Part shown: positions 55,229-64,000 of the stretch, piece after piece
Position numbering within the stretch: position 1 is the first letter of the stretch
Layout of the letters: each line of letters starts with the position of its first letter
Origin: Streptomyces atroolivaceus
GTDB lineage: Bacteria > Actinomycetota > Actinomycetes > Streptomycetales > Streptomycetaceae
Assembly (NCBI RefSeq): GCF_000717025.1
Contig: NZ_JNXG01000009.1
Coordinates: forward strand, 62,001 to 126,000
Length of the DNA stretch: 64,000 nt
Reading direction: 5' to 3'
The notes under the pieces: generated by a model
Seen by the model: only the letters and a program-made list of their open reading frames with translations
Databases searched by the model: none
What the model was told of the DNA's origin: nothing
Program-made: the position numbers and the translations under genes

Positions 55229-55313
55229 AGGGGCTCCGGCCGAGCAGAACACTGTCCTTCATCACCGCCGCACCCCCTTGGACCCGCCGGTGGTATCGAG
55301 GAAGGACTTGATC

Positions 55314-56687
55314 ATGTCGGAACGACCGGGACAGCTCGGGATCACGACGGCCGCTCTGGACGGACTCGTCTCGCGGCTGAAGGGTGAGGTCTTCACGCCC
55401 GACGACGCCGGGTACGAGCGGGAGACCGCGGGTTTCAACCGGCTGGCCGAGCACCGGCCGGACGTGATCGTCGCCGCCGGAGCCACGGCCGACGTGTGTG
55501 CCGCGGTGTCCTTCGCCTCGGAGCAGGGGCTCCCGGTCGCGGTCCAGGCCACCGGCCACGGGACGGCGGCGCCCGCACGGGGAGGGGTCCTGGTCTCCAC
55601 CCGCCGGATGAACACGGTCGTCGTCGAGCCACTCACACGCACCGCCTACGCGGAGGCCGGGGCCCAGTGGCATCAGGTCATCTCCGCCGCGGCGGTACAC
55701 GGACTGGCCCCGCTCAACGGATCTTCCCCGCTCGTCGGGGTGGTCGGCTACACCCTGGGCGGCGGACTCGGGCCGCTGGGGCGCCAGTTCGGGTACGCGG
55801 CGGACCACGTGACACGCATCGAGCTCGTCACGGCCGACGGAGACGTCCGGATGGTCTCCCGGGACGAGCACCCGGACCTCTTCTGGGCGCTGCGCGGGGG
55901 CAAGGGCAACTTCGGCATCGTCACCGGCATCTGGTTCTCGCTGATGCCGGTGCGCAGGCTGTACGGCGGTGGCCTCTACTTCCCCGGTGAGCAGGCCGTC
56001 CAGGTCCTGGACACCTGGCGCCGGTGGTCCGCGACCGTGCCGGAGGAGATGACCTCCTCCGTCGCGCTCCTGCGGCTCCCCGACGTGCCGGATGTGCCCC
56101 GGTTCCTCCGCGGAAGGGTCGCCGCGCACGTGCGGATCGCCTACACGGGCCCCGCCGAGGAGGGCGAGCGGCTCGTCGGGCCGTTGCGCGAGTGCGGGAC
56201 GGCCATGGAGGACTCGGTCGGCGAGATGCCGTACACGGCGGTCGCCGACATCCATCAGGACCCGACCCACCCACTGCCGTACCACGAACGCAACATCGTA
56301 TTGCGGGAGTTGGACTCCGAGGCGCTGGCCACGCTCCTGCGGGTGGCCGGCCCCGGTTCGGACTGCGGCGACCTGATGGTGGAACTGCGCCAGCTGGGTG
56401 GCGCGCTCGGCCGGCCGGCCGGCGTACCCAACGCGGTCGGTGTCCGGGAGGGCGCGTACACACTCTCCACGCTGTCGCCCCCGGGGTCGGCCGACACGGT
56501 CCTCGGTCCGATGGAGCCGTGGGGCACCGGCCGCCGCTACCTGAACTTCCTGGCGGGGTCCGACACGGCGGACGCCACGGCCGAGTGTTTCGACACGGAG
56601 ACCCTGACGAGGCTGTCCCGGATCAAGGCCGCGTACGACCCCGGGAACATCTTCCGGCTCAACCACAACATCGTCCCCGTGCCGTAG
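55314..56687 (+). CDS. FAD-dependent oxidoreductase of the berberine-bridge/6-hydroxynicotine type
   Basis: This is a 457-residue flavoenzyme of the PCMH-type FAD-binding family with a C-terminal BBE segment (YDPGNIFRLNHNI). The conserved QATGHG supplies the histidine that binds FAD covalently, and VGYTLGGGLGPLGRQFGYAA is the second FAD motif. The cysteine that makes a second flavin bond in bicovalent members is not present. The family oxidises amines, alcohols and phenols, and here an aminophenolic intermediate is the likely substrate. ATG 55314 follows GAGGAAGGAC. It lies behind the SARP gene and starts the biosynthetic part of the cluster. Confidence 0.9.
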   Translation: MSERPGQLGITTAALDGLVSRLKGEVFTPDDAGYERETAGFNRLAEHRPDVIVAAGATADVCAAVSFASEQGLPVAVQATGHGTAAPARGGVLVSTRRMNTVVVEPLTRTAYAEAGAQWHQVISAAAVHGLAPLNGSSPLVGVVGYTLGGGLGPLGRQFGYAADHVTRIELVTADGDVRMVSRDEHPDLFWALRGGKGNFGIVTGIWFSLMPVRRLYGGGLYFPGEQAVQVLDTWRRWSATVPEEMTSSVALLRLPDVPDVPRFLRGRVAAHVRIAYTGPAEEGERLVGPLRECGTAMEDSVGEMPYTAVADIHQDPTHPLPYHERNIVLRELDSEALATLLRVAGPGSDCGDLMVELRQLGGALGRPAGVPNAVGVREGAYTLSTLSPPGSADTVLGPMEPWGTGRRYLNFLAGSDTADATAECFDTETLTRLSRIKAAYDPGNIFRLNHNIVPVP

Positions 56688-56820
56688 GGCCTTCGGATCC
56701 CGGATCACGACGGCCCGGCGGTCCGCCGGCCGGCCCGGTCCCGGCGGAAGCGCTCCGGCCACGCCGTCCGGGCACCGGGTCGATCGTATTGGCATGCACC
56801 CATCAAAACTTGGAGCTTCT

Positions 56821-58173
56821 GTGACCACTCACGAGGTCGCGTCGAACGCGGCCACCACCCCCCTCCCGTCCCCGGGCGCCCGCTCGGCCGGACTGCGCTA
56901 CGGTGCGCTCTTCGGCCCCGTCGTCTTCGGAGTCACCGCCGCCGGGGTCGCCCTGCCCGACGTGGCGACCGCTCTGCACGCCTCGCCCACCGCCACGGCC
57001 TGGGTCCTGACCGCTCACGCGCTCGCGCTCGGTGTCGGAACCGCCGTGTTCGGGCGCCTGGCCGACACCCGCGGAGTACGCGCCGCCCTCCTGTTCGGAT
57101 CGCTGGTGCTGGCCGTCGGCGCCGTGGTCTGTCTCGTCGCGCCCAACCTCGGCGTCCTGGTGGCGGGCCGTTTCGTGCAGGCCGCTGGGTCGGGGGCCAT
57201 GGCCGCCTGCGCCATGGCCCTCACGGCCTCCGTGCCCCCGGACCGGAGGCCCGCGACCCTGGCCGGCTTCGGTGCGACCATGGCGGTCTTCTCGGCCGGC
57301 GCCACCCTCGCGGGAGGCGTTCTCACCGAGTGGGTGAGCTGGCGGATCGCGCTGGTCCTGCCCGCGCTCTCCCTGCTCGTCGTTCCGCTCTGCCTGGCGG
57401 CAGCCCCCGCCCGCAAGGGCTCCGGCAGGCCCATGGACCTGCCGGGCGTGACGCTCCTGACGCTGACCGCCATGTCGTTCCTCGTACTCATCCAGTCGTC
57501 GGCGCTCGCGCTGGGCACCCCGCTGGTGATCGGAACCGCGGTCGTGTTCCTCCTGGCGGCGGCGGCCCTCGTCCTGCGCGTCCGCACCAGCGAGACCTCC
57601 TTCGTCCCGCGCGCGCTCGTCACCGACGGCGTCTTCGTGCGGGCCGCAGTCGTCGGAATCGGCGTCTACGGCGGACTGTTCGCCGCGATGTACGCCGTGC
57701 CGCAGCTCCTCGTCCGCGAACACGACTGGAGCGTCCTGTCCGTCGGTGTCTGGCTGCTGCCCGGTGCCGTGGTCGGCGCGGTCCTCTCCCGCCTGGCCGG
57801 CAAGCTCACGGCGGGCGACCGGGGCAACCGCCTCCTGGGCGCCGTCGGCGTCGCCTTCGCGGCGGCCCTCGGCGGGGCACTGGCCGGCCCCGACGTCGTC
57901 GTGCTGATCCTCGGCGCCTCGCTCGGCTTCGCCGCGTTCTCGGTGACCCAGGTCTTCACCACCGCCCTGATGTCGGCGCACATCGAACCGGCGCGGCGGG
58001 CCGGAGCCATGGGCCTGCTCAATCTCACCTTCTTCGTCGGCGGAGGGGTCGGCAGTGCGACCGCGGGCGCCCTGGCGAAGTCCGTGTCGCTCTCCGTCTC
58101 CCTGGGTGTGATCGCGGTCTTTCCGCTGGTCGCGGCCTTGGTCGCGTTCACACTGACCACGCGCGAGCGGTAG
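56821..58173 (+). CDS. MFS multidrug-type exporter
   Basis: This is a 450-residue protein with 12-14 helices of the DHA2-like drug:proton antiporter group (motif A-like FGRLADTRGVRAALLFG, motif C-like ATLAGGV). GTG 56821 is chosen over ATG 56794 because TTGGAGC lies directly before it. It sits between the FAD oxidoreductase and the adenylating enzyme gene, so it probably exports the product of the cluster or gives self-resistance. A strong hairpin follows the stop. Confidence 0.88.
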   Translation: MTTHEVASNAATTPLPSPGARSAGLRYGALFGPVVFGVTAAGVALPDVATALHASPTATAWVLTAHALALGVGTAVFGRLADTRGVRAALLFGSLVLAVGAVVCLVAPNLGVLVAGRFVQAAGSGAMAACAMALTASVPPDRRPATLAGFGATMAVFSAGATLAGGVLTEWVSWRIALVLPALSLLVVPLCLAAAPARKGSGRPMDLPGVTLLTLTAMSFLVLIQSSALALGTPLVIGTAVVFLLAAAALVLRVRTSETSFVPRALVTDGVFVRAAVVGIGVYGGLFAAMYAVPQLLVREHDWSVLSVGVWLLPGAVVGAVLSRLAGKLTAGDRGNRLLGAVGVAFAAALGGALAGPDVVVLILGASLGFAAFSVTQVFTTALMSAHIEPARRAGAMGLLNLTFFVGGGVGSATAGALAKSVSLSVSLGVIAVFPLVAALVAFTLTTRER

Positions 58174-58192
58174 CGCGACCGTGCGTCCCACG

Positions 58193-58219
58193 AGTGCCGG
58201 GCTCACGGAGCCCGGCACT
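58193..58219 (+). terminator. Hairpin terminator behind the exporter gene
   Basis: Perfect 12-bp arms (58193-58204 and 58208-58219) enclose ACG twenty bases after the exporter stop. It separates this gene from the reductase-pair operon, which must have its own promoter in the following 110 bases. Confidence 0.8.
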
Positions 58220-58331
58220 CCGGCCTGTGCGGCCGGGACCACGAAACGCGGGCGATACGAGCTCGATAGCCACCGCCCGCACCATGAACCCCACCGCCGT
58301 TGCCCCGTGACCAGGAGAGCAGAAGGCAGCC

Positions 58332-59390
58332 ATGACGCAGATGACCGATCCCGGTTTCGACAGTCACATACGCAAGCTGATGGGGTGGCACTTCGGGGCC
58401 GACACCGGTTCCCCGTTCTGGCTCGGGAAGCTGTCCGGCCTCGGTTTCGACCCCCTCACCGAAGTGCAGACCCTGAGTGACCTGACGCGCTTTCCGGACG
58501 TCAGCTCCGAACTGCGCTCCGTCCCCGCCCAGGACCTGATCCCCGCCGGGCTGGCGGACCGCCCGTTCCGGGTCTACGACTCGGGCGGCACGACCGGTTC
58601 ACCCAAACGCGTCGTGGACAGCGCCTACCGCTCGCTCATGACCGTGTGGGGACGCGAGCGGCTCCTCGCGAACGGTGTGCCGCCGCACGGCAACTGGCTC
58701 CACCTCGGCCCGAGCGGCCCGCACGTCATCGGGTTCGACACCGCCCGGTACGCCGCGCTCGGCGGCGGCATCTTCTACACCGTGGACCTCGACCCCCGCT
58801 GGGTGAAGCGGCTGCTGTCCCAGGGCCGCGCCGCGGACGCCGACGAGTACGTGCAGCACCTGCTGGACCAGGCGGAGACGATCCTGGAGTCGCAGGACGT
58901 CACCGTCCTGAACACCACCCCGCCCCTGCTCGAAGCCATCTGCGCCCGACCTCGTCTGTACGAGCTGGTGCGCACCCGGATCCGGGCGATCATCTGGGCC
59001 GGGACCTCCATCAGCGGGGAGAGCCTGCGCCAGCTCAGCGAGGTGTTCTTCCCGACGGCGAGCGTGGTCGGCGTCTACGGCAACAGCCTGATGGGCGTCG
59101 CCCCGCAGCGGGCGGCGCGCCCCGGTGACACCCACCCCTGCGTCTTCGAACCCTTCCCGGACACCACCCGGCTCCAACTGGTGGACGACGACGGCGAACC
59201 GGTGGCCTACGGCGAGCGCGGACGGGTCCGGCTGCACCTGGTCGCCGAGGAGATGTTCCTGCCGAACATCCTGGAACGCGACACCGCCGTACGGGTCGAA
59301 CCCGTACCGGGTTCGCCCGTCGACGGACTCGCCGACGTGCAGACCTACCGCAGCCTCGACGACGTGACGATCATCGAGGGGGTCTACTGA
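58332..59390 (+). CDS. AMP-forming carboxylate-activating enzyme, GriC/GriD-type reductase partner
   Basis: This is a 352-residue short adenylating enzyme (PaaK/LuxE-like). YDSGGTTGSPKRVV is the nucleotide loop, and IIWAGTSISGESLRQLSEVF and VYGNSLMGVAP correspond to the acyl-adenylate site. In grixazone biosynthesis a LuxE-like and a LuxC-like protein (GriD and GriC) together reduce 3-amino-4-hydroxybenzoate to the aldehyde. The pair here is adjacent and overlaps by TGATG, so the same reaction is likely. ATG 58332 follows AGGAGAGCAG. Confidence 0.87.
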   Translation: MTQMTDPGFDSHIRKLMGWHFGADTGSPFWLGKLSGLGFDPLTEVQTLSDLTRFPDVSSELRSVPAQDLIPAGLADRPFRVYDSGGTTGSPKRVVDSAYRSLMTVWGRERLLANGVPPHGNWLHLGPSGPHVIGFDTARYAALGGGIFYTVDLDPRWVKRLLSQGRAADADEYVQHLLDQAETILESQDVTVLNTTPPLLEAICARPRLYELVRTRIRAIIWAGTSISGESLRQLSEVFFPTASVVGVYGNSLMGVAPQRAARPGDTHPCVFEPFPDTTRLQLVDDDGEPVAYGERGRVRLHLVAEEMFLPNILERDTAVRVEPVPGSPVDGLADVQTYRSLDDVTIIEGVY

Positions 59391-60760
59391 TGAGCACGGC
59401 CACGCGCGCGCCCCTCTCCCTCGACCCCCGCGTCTGCGGCCGGAGCGTACCCAGTTCCGACCGCACCGCCCTGCCCAGCGTCCTCGGGGGCGACCTCGCC
59501 GACATCGGGACCGCCCCGCGCCTGCTCGCCCTCGCGGCGCTCAACGAGATCCGCGGCCACGCGGACGGCCGGGCGCCCGATCCTGCGGTGTTCACGGAGG
59601 CGGCCCGGCTGTTCGCCGTCGCGACCCTCGACGGCGAGAGCCCGCAGGACTACGTGGACCGGGTCTGCCAGGCCACCGGCCTGACGTCGTCGGCCGTCGG
59701 CCAGGCGGTCAGGGACCTGGTCGAGGAGATGGAGGAACTCCCGGCCACCACCGCGGCCGAGCTCCCCGCCACCGGCTTCGGCGAGGGATTCGACACGCGC
59801 TGGGTGCCCCGGGGGAAGGTCTTCGCCGCGGTGATGGCCAGTAACCACCCCGTGCCCAACATCTCCTGGGTGCAGGCGCTGTTCCACGGATACAACGTGC
59901 TGGTCAAGCCGGGCAGCCGTGACCCCTTCACGCCCGCGCGGCTGCTGGCCGCCCTGGTGGCCGCGGGCCTGCCGCCGACGAAGGCGGCCTTCCTGCCGTG
60001 CTCGCGGGAGGTGGGCGAGTTCCTGCTGCGCGAGGCCGACCGCGGCATCATCTACGGCGGCGAGAAGGCCGTCGCCACCTGGCACCAGAGGGAGTCGGTG
60101 GCCGTTCGGGGGCCGGGGCGCACCAAGGCGCTGCTGGACGTGCCTGCGGACGACGCCGTGATGGACCACCTGGCCCTGTCCGCCTCCTTCGACGGCGGCA
60201 CCCGGTGCACCAATCTCTCGGCCGTCCTGACCACCGGGCCGGTCGGCGAGGTCGCCGACCGGCTCGCGGAACGGCTGGGCCGCCTGCCCTCGCTGCCCGC
60301 CAGCGACGAGGGGGCCACGCTCCTGGTGGTGAACCGGGCCCGTGCCGCTCAGCTGCGCGAGCAGGTGGCCGTCCTCCGTGCCGCGCTGACCGATCACAGC
60401 GCGCGGGCCGGAGAGGAGGAGACCGTGGTGGAACTGGAAGACGGATCGTTTCTGCTGCGCCCCGTGGTGCTGTCGGTGGACAGTGCCGGCCACCCGGCTC
60501 TGGGTACGGAACTCCCCTTCCCCTTCGTCGTGGTGGCTCCGTGGTCGGAAGCCGACGGAGTGGCCCCGCTGCGTGACTCGCTCGTCCTCAACCTGCTCAC
60601 CGACCGGGAGGAGCTGGTGGAGGCCGCGCTGAGGGAGCCGAGCGTCCGCAAGGTGACGCGCGGCCGCGTGCTGCCCTGGACCGCCGTCCCCGGCATCCCG
60701 CACGACGACAACTACACCCAGTTCCTGCTCGAACCCAAAGGTCTGGTGGCGCAGGGCTGA
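59390..60760 (+). CDS. LuxC-like aldehyde-forming dehydrogenase, GriC/GriD-type reductase partner
   Basis: This is a 456-residue aldehyde-dehydrogenase-fold protein of the LuxC acyl-reductase type. The nucleotide-binding region NHPVPNISWVQALFHGYNVL is present. The candidate catalytic cysteine lies in GGTRCTNLSAV. The C-terminal part (LPWTAVPGIPHDDNYTQFLL) is also well conserved. It would take the acyl-adenylate from the preceding enzyme and reduce it with NADPH to the aldehyde. The start overlaps the previous stop. It is the second half of the GriC/GriD-type carboxylic acid reductase in a 3,4-aminohydroxybenzoate cluster. Confidence 0.88.
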   Translation: MSTATRAPLSLDPRVCGRSVPSSDRTALPSVLGGDLADIGTAPRLLALAALNEIRGHADGRAPDPAVFTEAARLFAVATLDGESPQDYVDRVCQATGLTSSAVGQAVRDLVEEMEELPATTAAELPATGFGEGFDTRWVPRGKVFAAVMASNHPVPNISWVQALFHGYNVLVKPGSRDPFTPARLLAALVAAGLPPTKAAFLPCSREVGEFLLREADRGIIYGGEKAVATWHQRESVAVRGPGRTKALLDVPADDAVMDHLALSASFDGGTRCTNLSAVLTTGPVGEVADRLAERLGRLPSLPASDEGATLLVVNRARAAQLREQVAVLRAALTDHSARAGEEETVVELEDGSFLLRPVVLSVDSAGHPALGTELPFPFVVVAPWSEADGVAPLRDSLVLNLLTDREELVEAALREPSVRKVTRGRVLPWTAVPGIPHDDNYTQFLLEPKGLVAQG

Positions 60761-60805
60761 AGCCGCCCGCCACCGTCGAAACCCGCGTGAGAGGAATGCC
60801 CCCGC

Positions 60806-61183
60806 ATGCCCATGAACAGGCGTGAAATGGTCATGGCCACTACAGGTGCAGCGCTCGTCGCCGCAGCGGCCGCCGTACCCCTGATGAGCGGAGAGGACGG
60901 CGGGACGGCCGCCGCCGCGCCCGGCGACACGGCGGCCGGGCAGTACACCGAGCGCTATCTCGGTCGCACCATACGGGTCGCCGGCGAGGCCGCGGGCGGT
61001 GGCGTCTACATCGACGACCAGCCGTTGCACCTCATGAAGTTCGCCGACGACGCCTACCTCAGCTCGATGTGCCACTACGCGATGGCGCCCACGCCGCTGG
61101 ACGCCGCCCGGCGAGCCGTCGAGGAACTGCGCGGTGCCGCACTGCTGCCGAGCGCTCACGGCACCCACGTCACCCACCTCTGA
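60806..61183 (+). CDS. griE: Tyrosinase copper chaperone (MelC1/GriE type)
   Basis: This is a 125-residue protein. A twin-arginine-like N-terminus ([20 protein letters not shown]) carries the export signal. The mature part has [26 protein letters not shown] and the His/Cys-containing [19 protein letters not shown], which are the caddie-protein motifs. MelC1 proteins deliver copper to the tyrosinase apoenzyme and escort it out. The tyrosinase gene follows after 31 bases. ATG 60806 follows GAGAGGAATG. Confidence 0.93.
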   Translation: MPMNRREMVMATTGAALVAAAAAVPLMSGEDGGTAAAAPGDTAAGQYTERYLGRTIRVAGEAAGGGVYIDDQPLHLMKFADDAYLSSMCHYAMAPTPLDAARRAVEELRGAALLPSAHGTHVTHL

Positions 61184-61214
61184 TTCCGGCCCCGGAGCGA
61201 AGGAAAGCCCTGCC

Positions 61215-62135
61215 ATGGTCCACGTACGCAAGAACCACCTCGACATGACGGCCGAGGAGAAGCGCCGCTTCGTCCACGCGGTGCGCGAGATCAAGAGACG
61301 CGGCATCTACGACAGATTCGTCGACCTCCACATACGGGTCAACTCCACGGACTACCTCGACAAGGAGACCGGCAAGCGGCTCGGGCACGTCAATCCCGGC
61401 TTCCTGCCCTGGCACCGGCAGTACCTGCTGAAGTTCGAACAGGCCCTGCAGCAGGTCGACCGCCGGGTCACCCTCCCGTACTGGGACTGGACGGTCGACC
61501 ACGGTGAGGACTCCCCGCTGTGGGACGAGAACTTCATGGGCGGCAACGGGAGGCCCGGCGACCGACGGGTGATGACCGGCCCCTTCGCCCGTGACAACGG
61601 CTGGAAGCTGAACATCAGCGTGATCCCGGAGGGCCCGGAGCACCCGGCGCTCAACGGGCACTACACCCACGACGACCGCGACTACCTGGTCCGGGACTTC
61701 GGCACGCTCACCCCGAACCTGCCGACGCCCCTGGAGCTGGAGCAGACGCTCGACCTCCCGGTGTACGACTGCCCGCCCTGGAACCACACCTCGGGCGGCA
61801 CCCCGCCCTACGAGAGCTTCCGCAACCACCTGGAGGGCTACACCAAGTTCGCCTGGGAGGCGCAGGTGGGCAAGCTGCACGGAGCGGCGCACGTGTGGAC
61901 CGGCGGACACATGATGTACATCGGCTCGCCCAACGACCCGGTGTTCTTCCTCAACCACTGCATGATCGACCGCTGCTGGGCCCTGTGGCAGGAGCGCCAC
62001 CCCGACGTGCCGCACTACCTCCCGGTCGTGCCCACCCAGGACGTCCCCGACCTCAACACCCCGCTCGGACCGTGGCACACGAAGACCCCGGCCGACCTCC
62101 TGGACCACACGCAGTTCTACACCTACGACGCGTAG
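61215..62135 (+). CDS. griF: Tyrosinase-family o-aminophenol oxidase (GriF/NspF type)
   Basis: This is a 306-residue type 3 copper enzyme. CuA ligands are in VDLHIRVNS and [15 protein letters not shown], and CuB ligands in [13 protein letters not shown] and [12 protein letters not shown]. It is longer than MelC2 (about 275) and fits the o-aminophenol oxidases of grixazone and nitrosobenzamide clusters. In the grixazone pathway GriF oxidises 3-amino-4-hydroxybenzaldehyde to the quinone imine that forms the phenoxazinone. Export would be by the chaperone's signal. ATG 61215 follows GGAGCGAAGGAAAG. A strong hairpin follows the gene. Confidence 0.92.
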   Translation: MVHVRKNHLDMTAEEKRRFVHAVREIKRRGIYDRFVDLHIRVNSTDYLDKETGKRLGHVNPGFLPWHRQYLLKFEQALQQVDRRVTLPYWDWTVDHGEDSPLWDENFMGGNGRPGDRRVMTGPFARDNGWKLNISVIPEGPEHPALNGHYTHDDRDYLVRDFGTLTPNLPTPLELEQTLDLPVYDCPPWNHTSGGTPPYESFRNHLEGYTKFAWEAQVGKLHGAAHVWTGGHMMYIGSPNDPVFFLNHCMIDRCWALWQERHPDVPHYLPVVPTQDVPDLNTPLGPWHTKTPADLLDHTQFYTYDA

Positions 62136-62203
62136 GGCTCCCGTCCGGCCGGACCAGGGCGGTGAGCCCGGTCGGCCCGGACCCCTAGGCCCTCTCTCCC
62201 ACC

Positions 62204-62245
62204 CGGCGGCGCCGGACAGCGGATTCCCGTTGTCCGGCGCCGCCG
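62204..62245 (+). terminator. Hairpin terminator behind the tyrosinase gene
   Basis: Perfect 15-bp arms (62204-62218 and 62231-62245) enclose a 12-base loop. Because the hairpin covers the earlier possible starts of the next gene, its real start must lie downstream. Confidence 0.8.
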
Positions 62246-62283
62246 TGTCGGGGGACCCGCAGCCCCGACCCGGAAGGATTCCT

Positions 62284-63654
62284 GTGTACGCGGTAATCGC
62301 TCTGTGCTGGCTCGTCGTCTTCTTCGACGGCTTCGACGTCACGGTCTACGGCGCCACCATGCCGTACATGCTCGACGACACGAGTTTTGGGCTGGACGCC
62401 GCCATGGCGGGCAGCATCGGCAGCTGGACGACGTTCGGCATGCTCGTCGGTGCCCTCGTCGCGGGCAACGTCACGGACTGGCTCGGCAGACGGGCCGTCC
62501 TCGTCTGGTGCGTCGTGCTGTTCTCGGCAGGGTCCGGAGTCTGCGCCCTGGCCGGCGACCCCACGCAGTTCGCGGCGGGCCGGTGCCTCGCCGGTCTCGG
62601 CCTGGGCGGGCTGATGCCGATCTGCCTCTCCGTCGTGGCCGAGTTCTCCCCGCCGCGCCGGATGGCCCTCGCCACCGGCGTGCTCATGACCGCCTACCAC
62701 GCGGGCGGTATGTCGGCCACGGGGGTCGGGCTGCTGCTCGCCCCCGACCACGGCTGGCGCTGGCCCTTCGCGGTCGGGGTGCTCCCGGCCCTCGTCGCCG
62801 TACCGCTGCTGCTGCGGTACCTGCCGGAGTCCCCTGGTGTCCTCTACGGCAAGGGCCGCGTCCAGGAGGCGCGTGAGATCGCGCGGCGGTACGGTCTCCC
62901 GGCTCCGACGGCCGAGAACACCCCGGCCGCCGGAGTCGCCGGGCGCCTGCGCGCGGTGCGGTCCCTGATGGCCCCTGACCGCAGGTTCGCGACGCTGCTG
63001 CTGTGGGTGGCGTCCTTCTGCGGGCTGCTGCTCGTGTACGGGATCTCCACCTGGCTGCCCCAGCTGATGCGTTCCGCGGGCTACGGCATGACCACATCGG
63101 TCAGCCTGCTCATGGTCATCAACGCGGGAGGCATCATCGGCATGCTGGTCGCGGGGCAGGTCGCCGACCGCTTCGGTGTGGTCCGGGTGGCGGCCTCCTG
63201 GTTCGTCCTGGCGGCGGCCGGACTGGCGCTGCTCGCCACCTCGCCCTCCCTGGGCGCCACGTACGCGGTCGTCGCCTTCACCGGTGTCTGGCTCTTCAGT
63301 GCCAGCACGATGGTCTACGCGGTCGCGGGACGTTTCTACCCGGCCGCCGACCGGGCCGCCGGCCTCGGCTGGGTCACCGGCGTCGGCCGGCTGGGGGCCG
63401 TCGTCAGCCCGTGGCTGGGCGGGGTACTGGTCGGCCACGGCCTGGCGAGCCAGGGGTTCCTGGTGTTCGCGCTGGGCGGCCTGGCAGGCGCCGTCGCGGT
63501 GCTCCTGGTCCCCGCGGTCACTACCTCGTGGCCACGCACGCCGAAGACCGGCCCCGCCGCCGGGGGAGTACGGGGCGACGGGGCCGGTGCACAGGAGCGG
63601 GCGGAGGGGGTGGTACCGCCGCTCGGGCCTACTTCTCCAGGCAGAACTCGTTGA
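62284..63654 (+). CDS. griG: Aromatic acid transporter of the AAHS/MFS type (GriG-like)
   Basis: This is a 456-residue major facilitator. LCWLVVFFDGFDVTVYGATM is the conserved first helix of aromatic acid:proton symporters (PcaK-like), and VTDWLGRRAVLVW is the loop motif. In the grixazone cluster a protein of this type (GriG) carries an aromatic acid intermediate. GTG 62284 is chosen because GGAAGGATTCCT precedes it and because earlier starts lie within the terminator hairpin. The last codons overlap the end of the convergent griH-like gene by 26 bases. Confidence 0.88.
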   Translation: MYAVIALCWLVVFFDGFDVTVYGATMPYMLDDTSFGLDAAMAGSIGSWTTFGMLVGALVAGNVTDWLGRRAVLVWCVVLFSAGSGVCALAGDPTQFAAGRCLAGLGLGGLMPICLSVVAEFSPPRRMALATGVLMTAYHAGGMSATGVGLLLAPDHGWRWPFAVGVLPALVAVPLLLRYLPESPGVLYGKGRVQEAREIARRYGLPAPTAENTPAAGVAGRLRAVRSLMAPDRRFATLLLWVASFCGLLLVYGISTWLPQLMRSAGYGMTTSVSLLMVINAGGIIGMLVAGQVADRFGVVRVAASWFVLAAAGLALLATSPSLGATYAVVAFTGVWLFSASTMVYAVAGRFYPAADRAAGLGWVTGVGRLGAVVSPWLGGVLVGHGLASQGFLVFALGGLAGAVAVLLVPAVTTSWPRTPKTGPAAGGVRGDGAGAQERAEGVVPPLGPTSPGRTR

Positions 63655-64000
63655 TCGGGTAGCCGACGTGGCGGTCCTCGGTGGGCAGGTATCCGAGGAC
63701 CGTGTCACCCGGCTTCAGCTCGGTGCTGTTGAGCACGGCACCGCCGGGGCCGAGCACCCGGACGTGCCAGTCGTCCTGGAGGATCAGGTTGACGCGCCGG
63801 CCGTCCGGGGCCTCGGCGTCGATGGAGATGAGCGGACGCGTCTCTATCTTCACCCGTCCGACGGTCACCAGACGGGTGTTGCCCTTGATGTCGACGGCGG
63901 TGAGCTTGCTGCCCGTCCTCAGCTCGCTCAGGTAGTTGGTCCGCTCGTCCTTGCCGAGGGTGTAGGAGTGGATGGCACCGGCGTTGACCCGGAACGGCCG
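63629..64000 (-). CDS. griH: 3-dehydroquinate synthase II-like protein (GriH/NspH type), partial
   Basis: The minus-strand frame is open from the window edge to TAG 63629, giving the last 123 residues. RPFRVNAGAIHSY, TNYLSELRTGSKLTAVD, RLVTVGRVKIETRPLIS and LNSTELKPGDTVLGYL are the C-terminal signatures of the archaeal-type 3-dehydroquinate synthase (DHQS II). In grixazone and related clusters the homologue GriH converts the C7 product of the aldolase GriI into 3-amino-4-hydroxybenzoate. The N-terminal part and probably the aldolase lie beyond the right edge. Confidence 0.93.
   Translation of the reverse strand, partial: RPFRVNAGAIHSYTLGKDERTNYLSELRTGSKLTAVDIKGNTRLVTVGRVKIETRPLISIDAEAPDGRRVNLILQDDWHVRVLGPGGAVLNSTELKPGDTVLGYLPTEDRHVGYPINEFCLEK

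Overview
The window is chromosomal DNA of a Streptomyces or very close actinomycete. The evidence is the very high GC content with third-codon GC bias, frequent GTG/TTG starts, AfsR/SARP regulators, a MelC1/tyrosinase pair, a GH10 xylanase with a ricin-type domain, RHS debris and large amounts of accessory metabolism. No rRNA, tRNA, CRISPR array or intact insertion sequence was seen. The many decayed genes suggest a chromosome arm rather than the core.

Left part (1-20 kb). A very long P-loop ATPase runs off the left edge. Behind it lies a scar where an RHS fragment abuts a frameshifted AbiE-type toxin gene. Next come two membrane proteins, an AfsR-like regulator, a twice-frameshifted flavin monooxygenase, dps with a strong terminator, an HSL-type esterase, an MFS exporter and remnants of an amidohydrolase and an alpha/beta hydrolase. 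A secreted xylanase (xlnA-like) follows. Its upstream palindromes recur in front of a dead secreted ricin-lectin gene.

Middle part (20-41 kb). An acyl-CoA synthetase, an amidase and an Lrp-type regulator are divergent from an overlapping five-gene operon (lipoprotein, permease, fused permease-ATPase, ATPase, M20 amidohydrolase). Together they look like an uptake and deacylation/hydrolysis route for an amide-linked compound. Then follow a MerR regulator, SseB-like/RHS debris with an orphan immunity-like gene, a two-component system whose kinase carries a second, degenerate histidine domain, an O-methyltransferase, and a protein with an eCIS-type leader plus an ADP-ribosyltransferase-like domain.

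B12-controlled region (41.9-50.7 kb). Two cobalamin riboswitches lie on the minus strand. One precedes a BtuFCD-type importer. The other precedes a tightly overlapped operon of a PduX-like GHMP kinase, a cysteine-synthase-like PLP enzyme, an ATP-grasp ligase, an MFS exporter and a methyltransferase. I read this as a small biosynthetic and export cassette repressed by B12 and paired with a B12-repressed importer. It is the strongest candidate here for an undescribed system.

Right part (51-64 kb). A ferric-reductase-like membrane protein, a LuxR regulator, a reductase and a SARP lead into a 3,4-aminohydroxybenzoate-type (grixazone-like) cluster: FAD oxidoreductase, exporter, GriC/GriD-type carboxylic acid reductase pair, tyrosinase chaperone, o-aminophenol-oxidase-like tyrosinase, aromatic acid transporter, and the C-terminal part of a GriH-type 3-dehydroquinate synthase II cut by the right edge.
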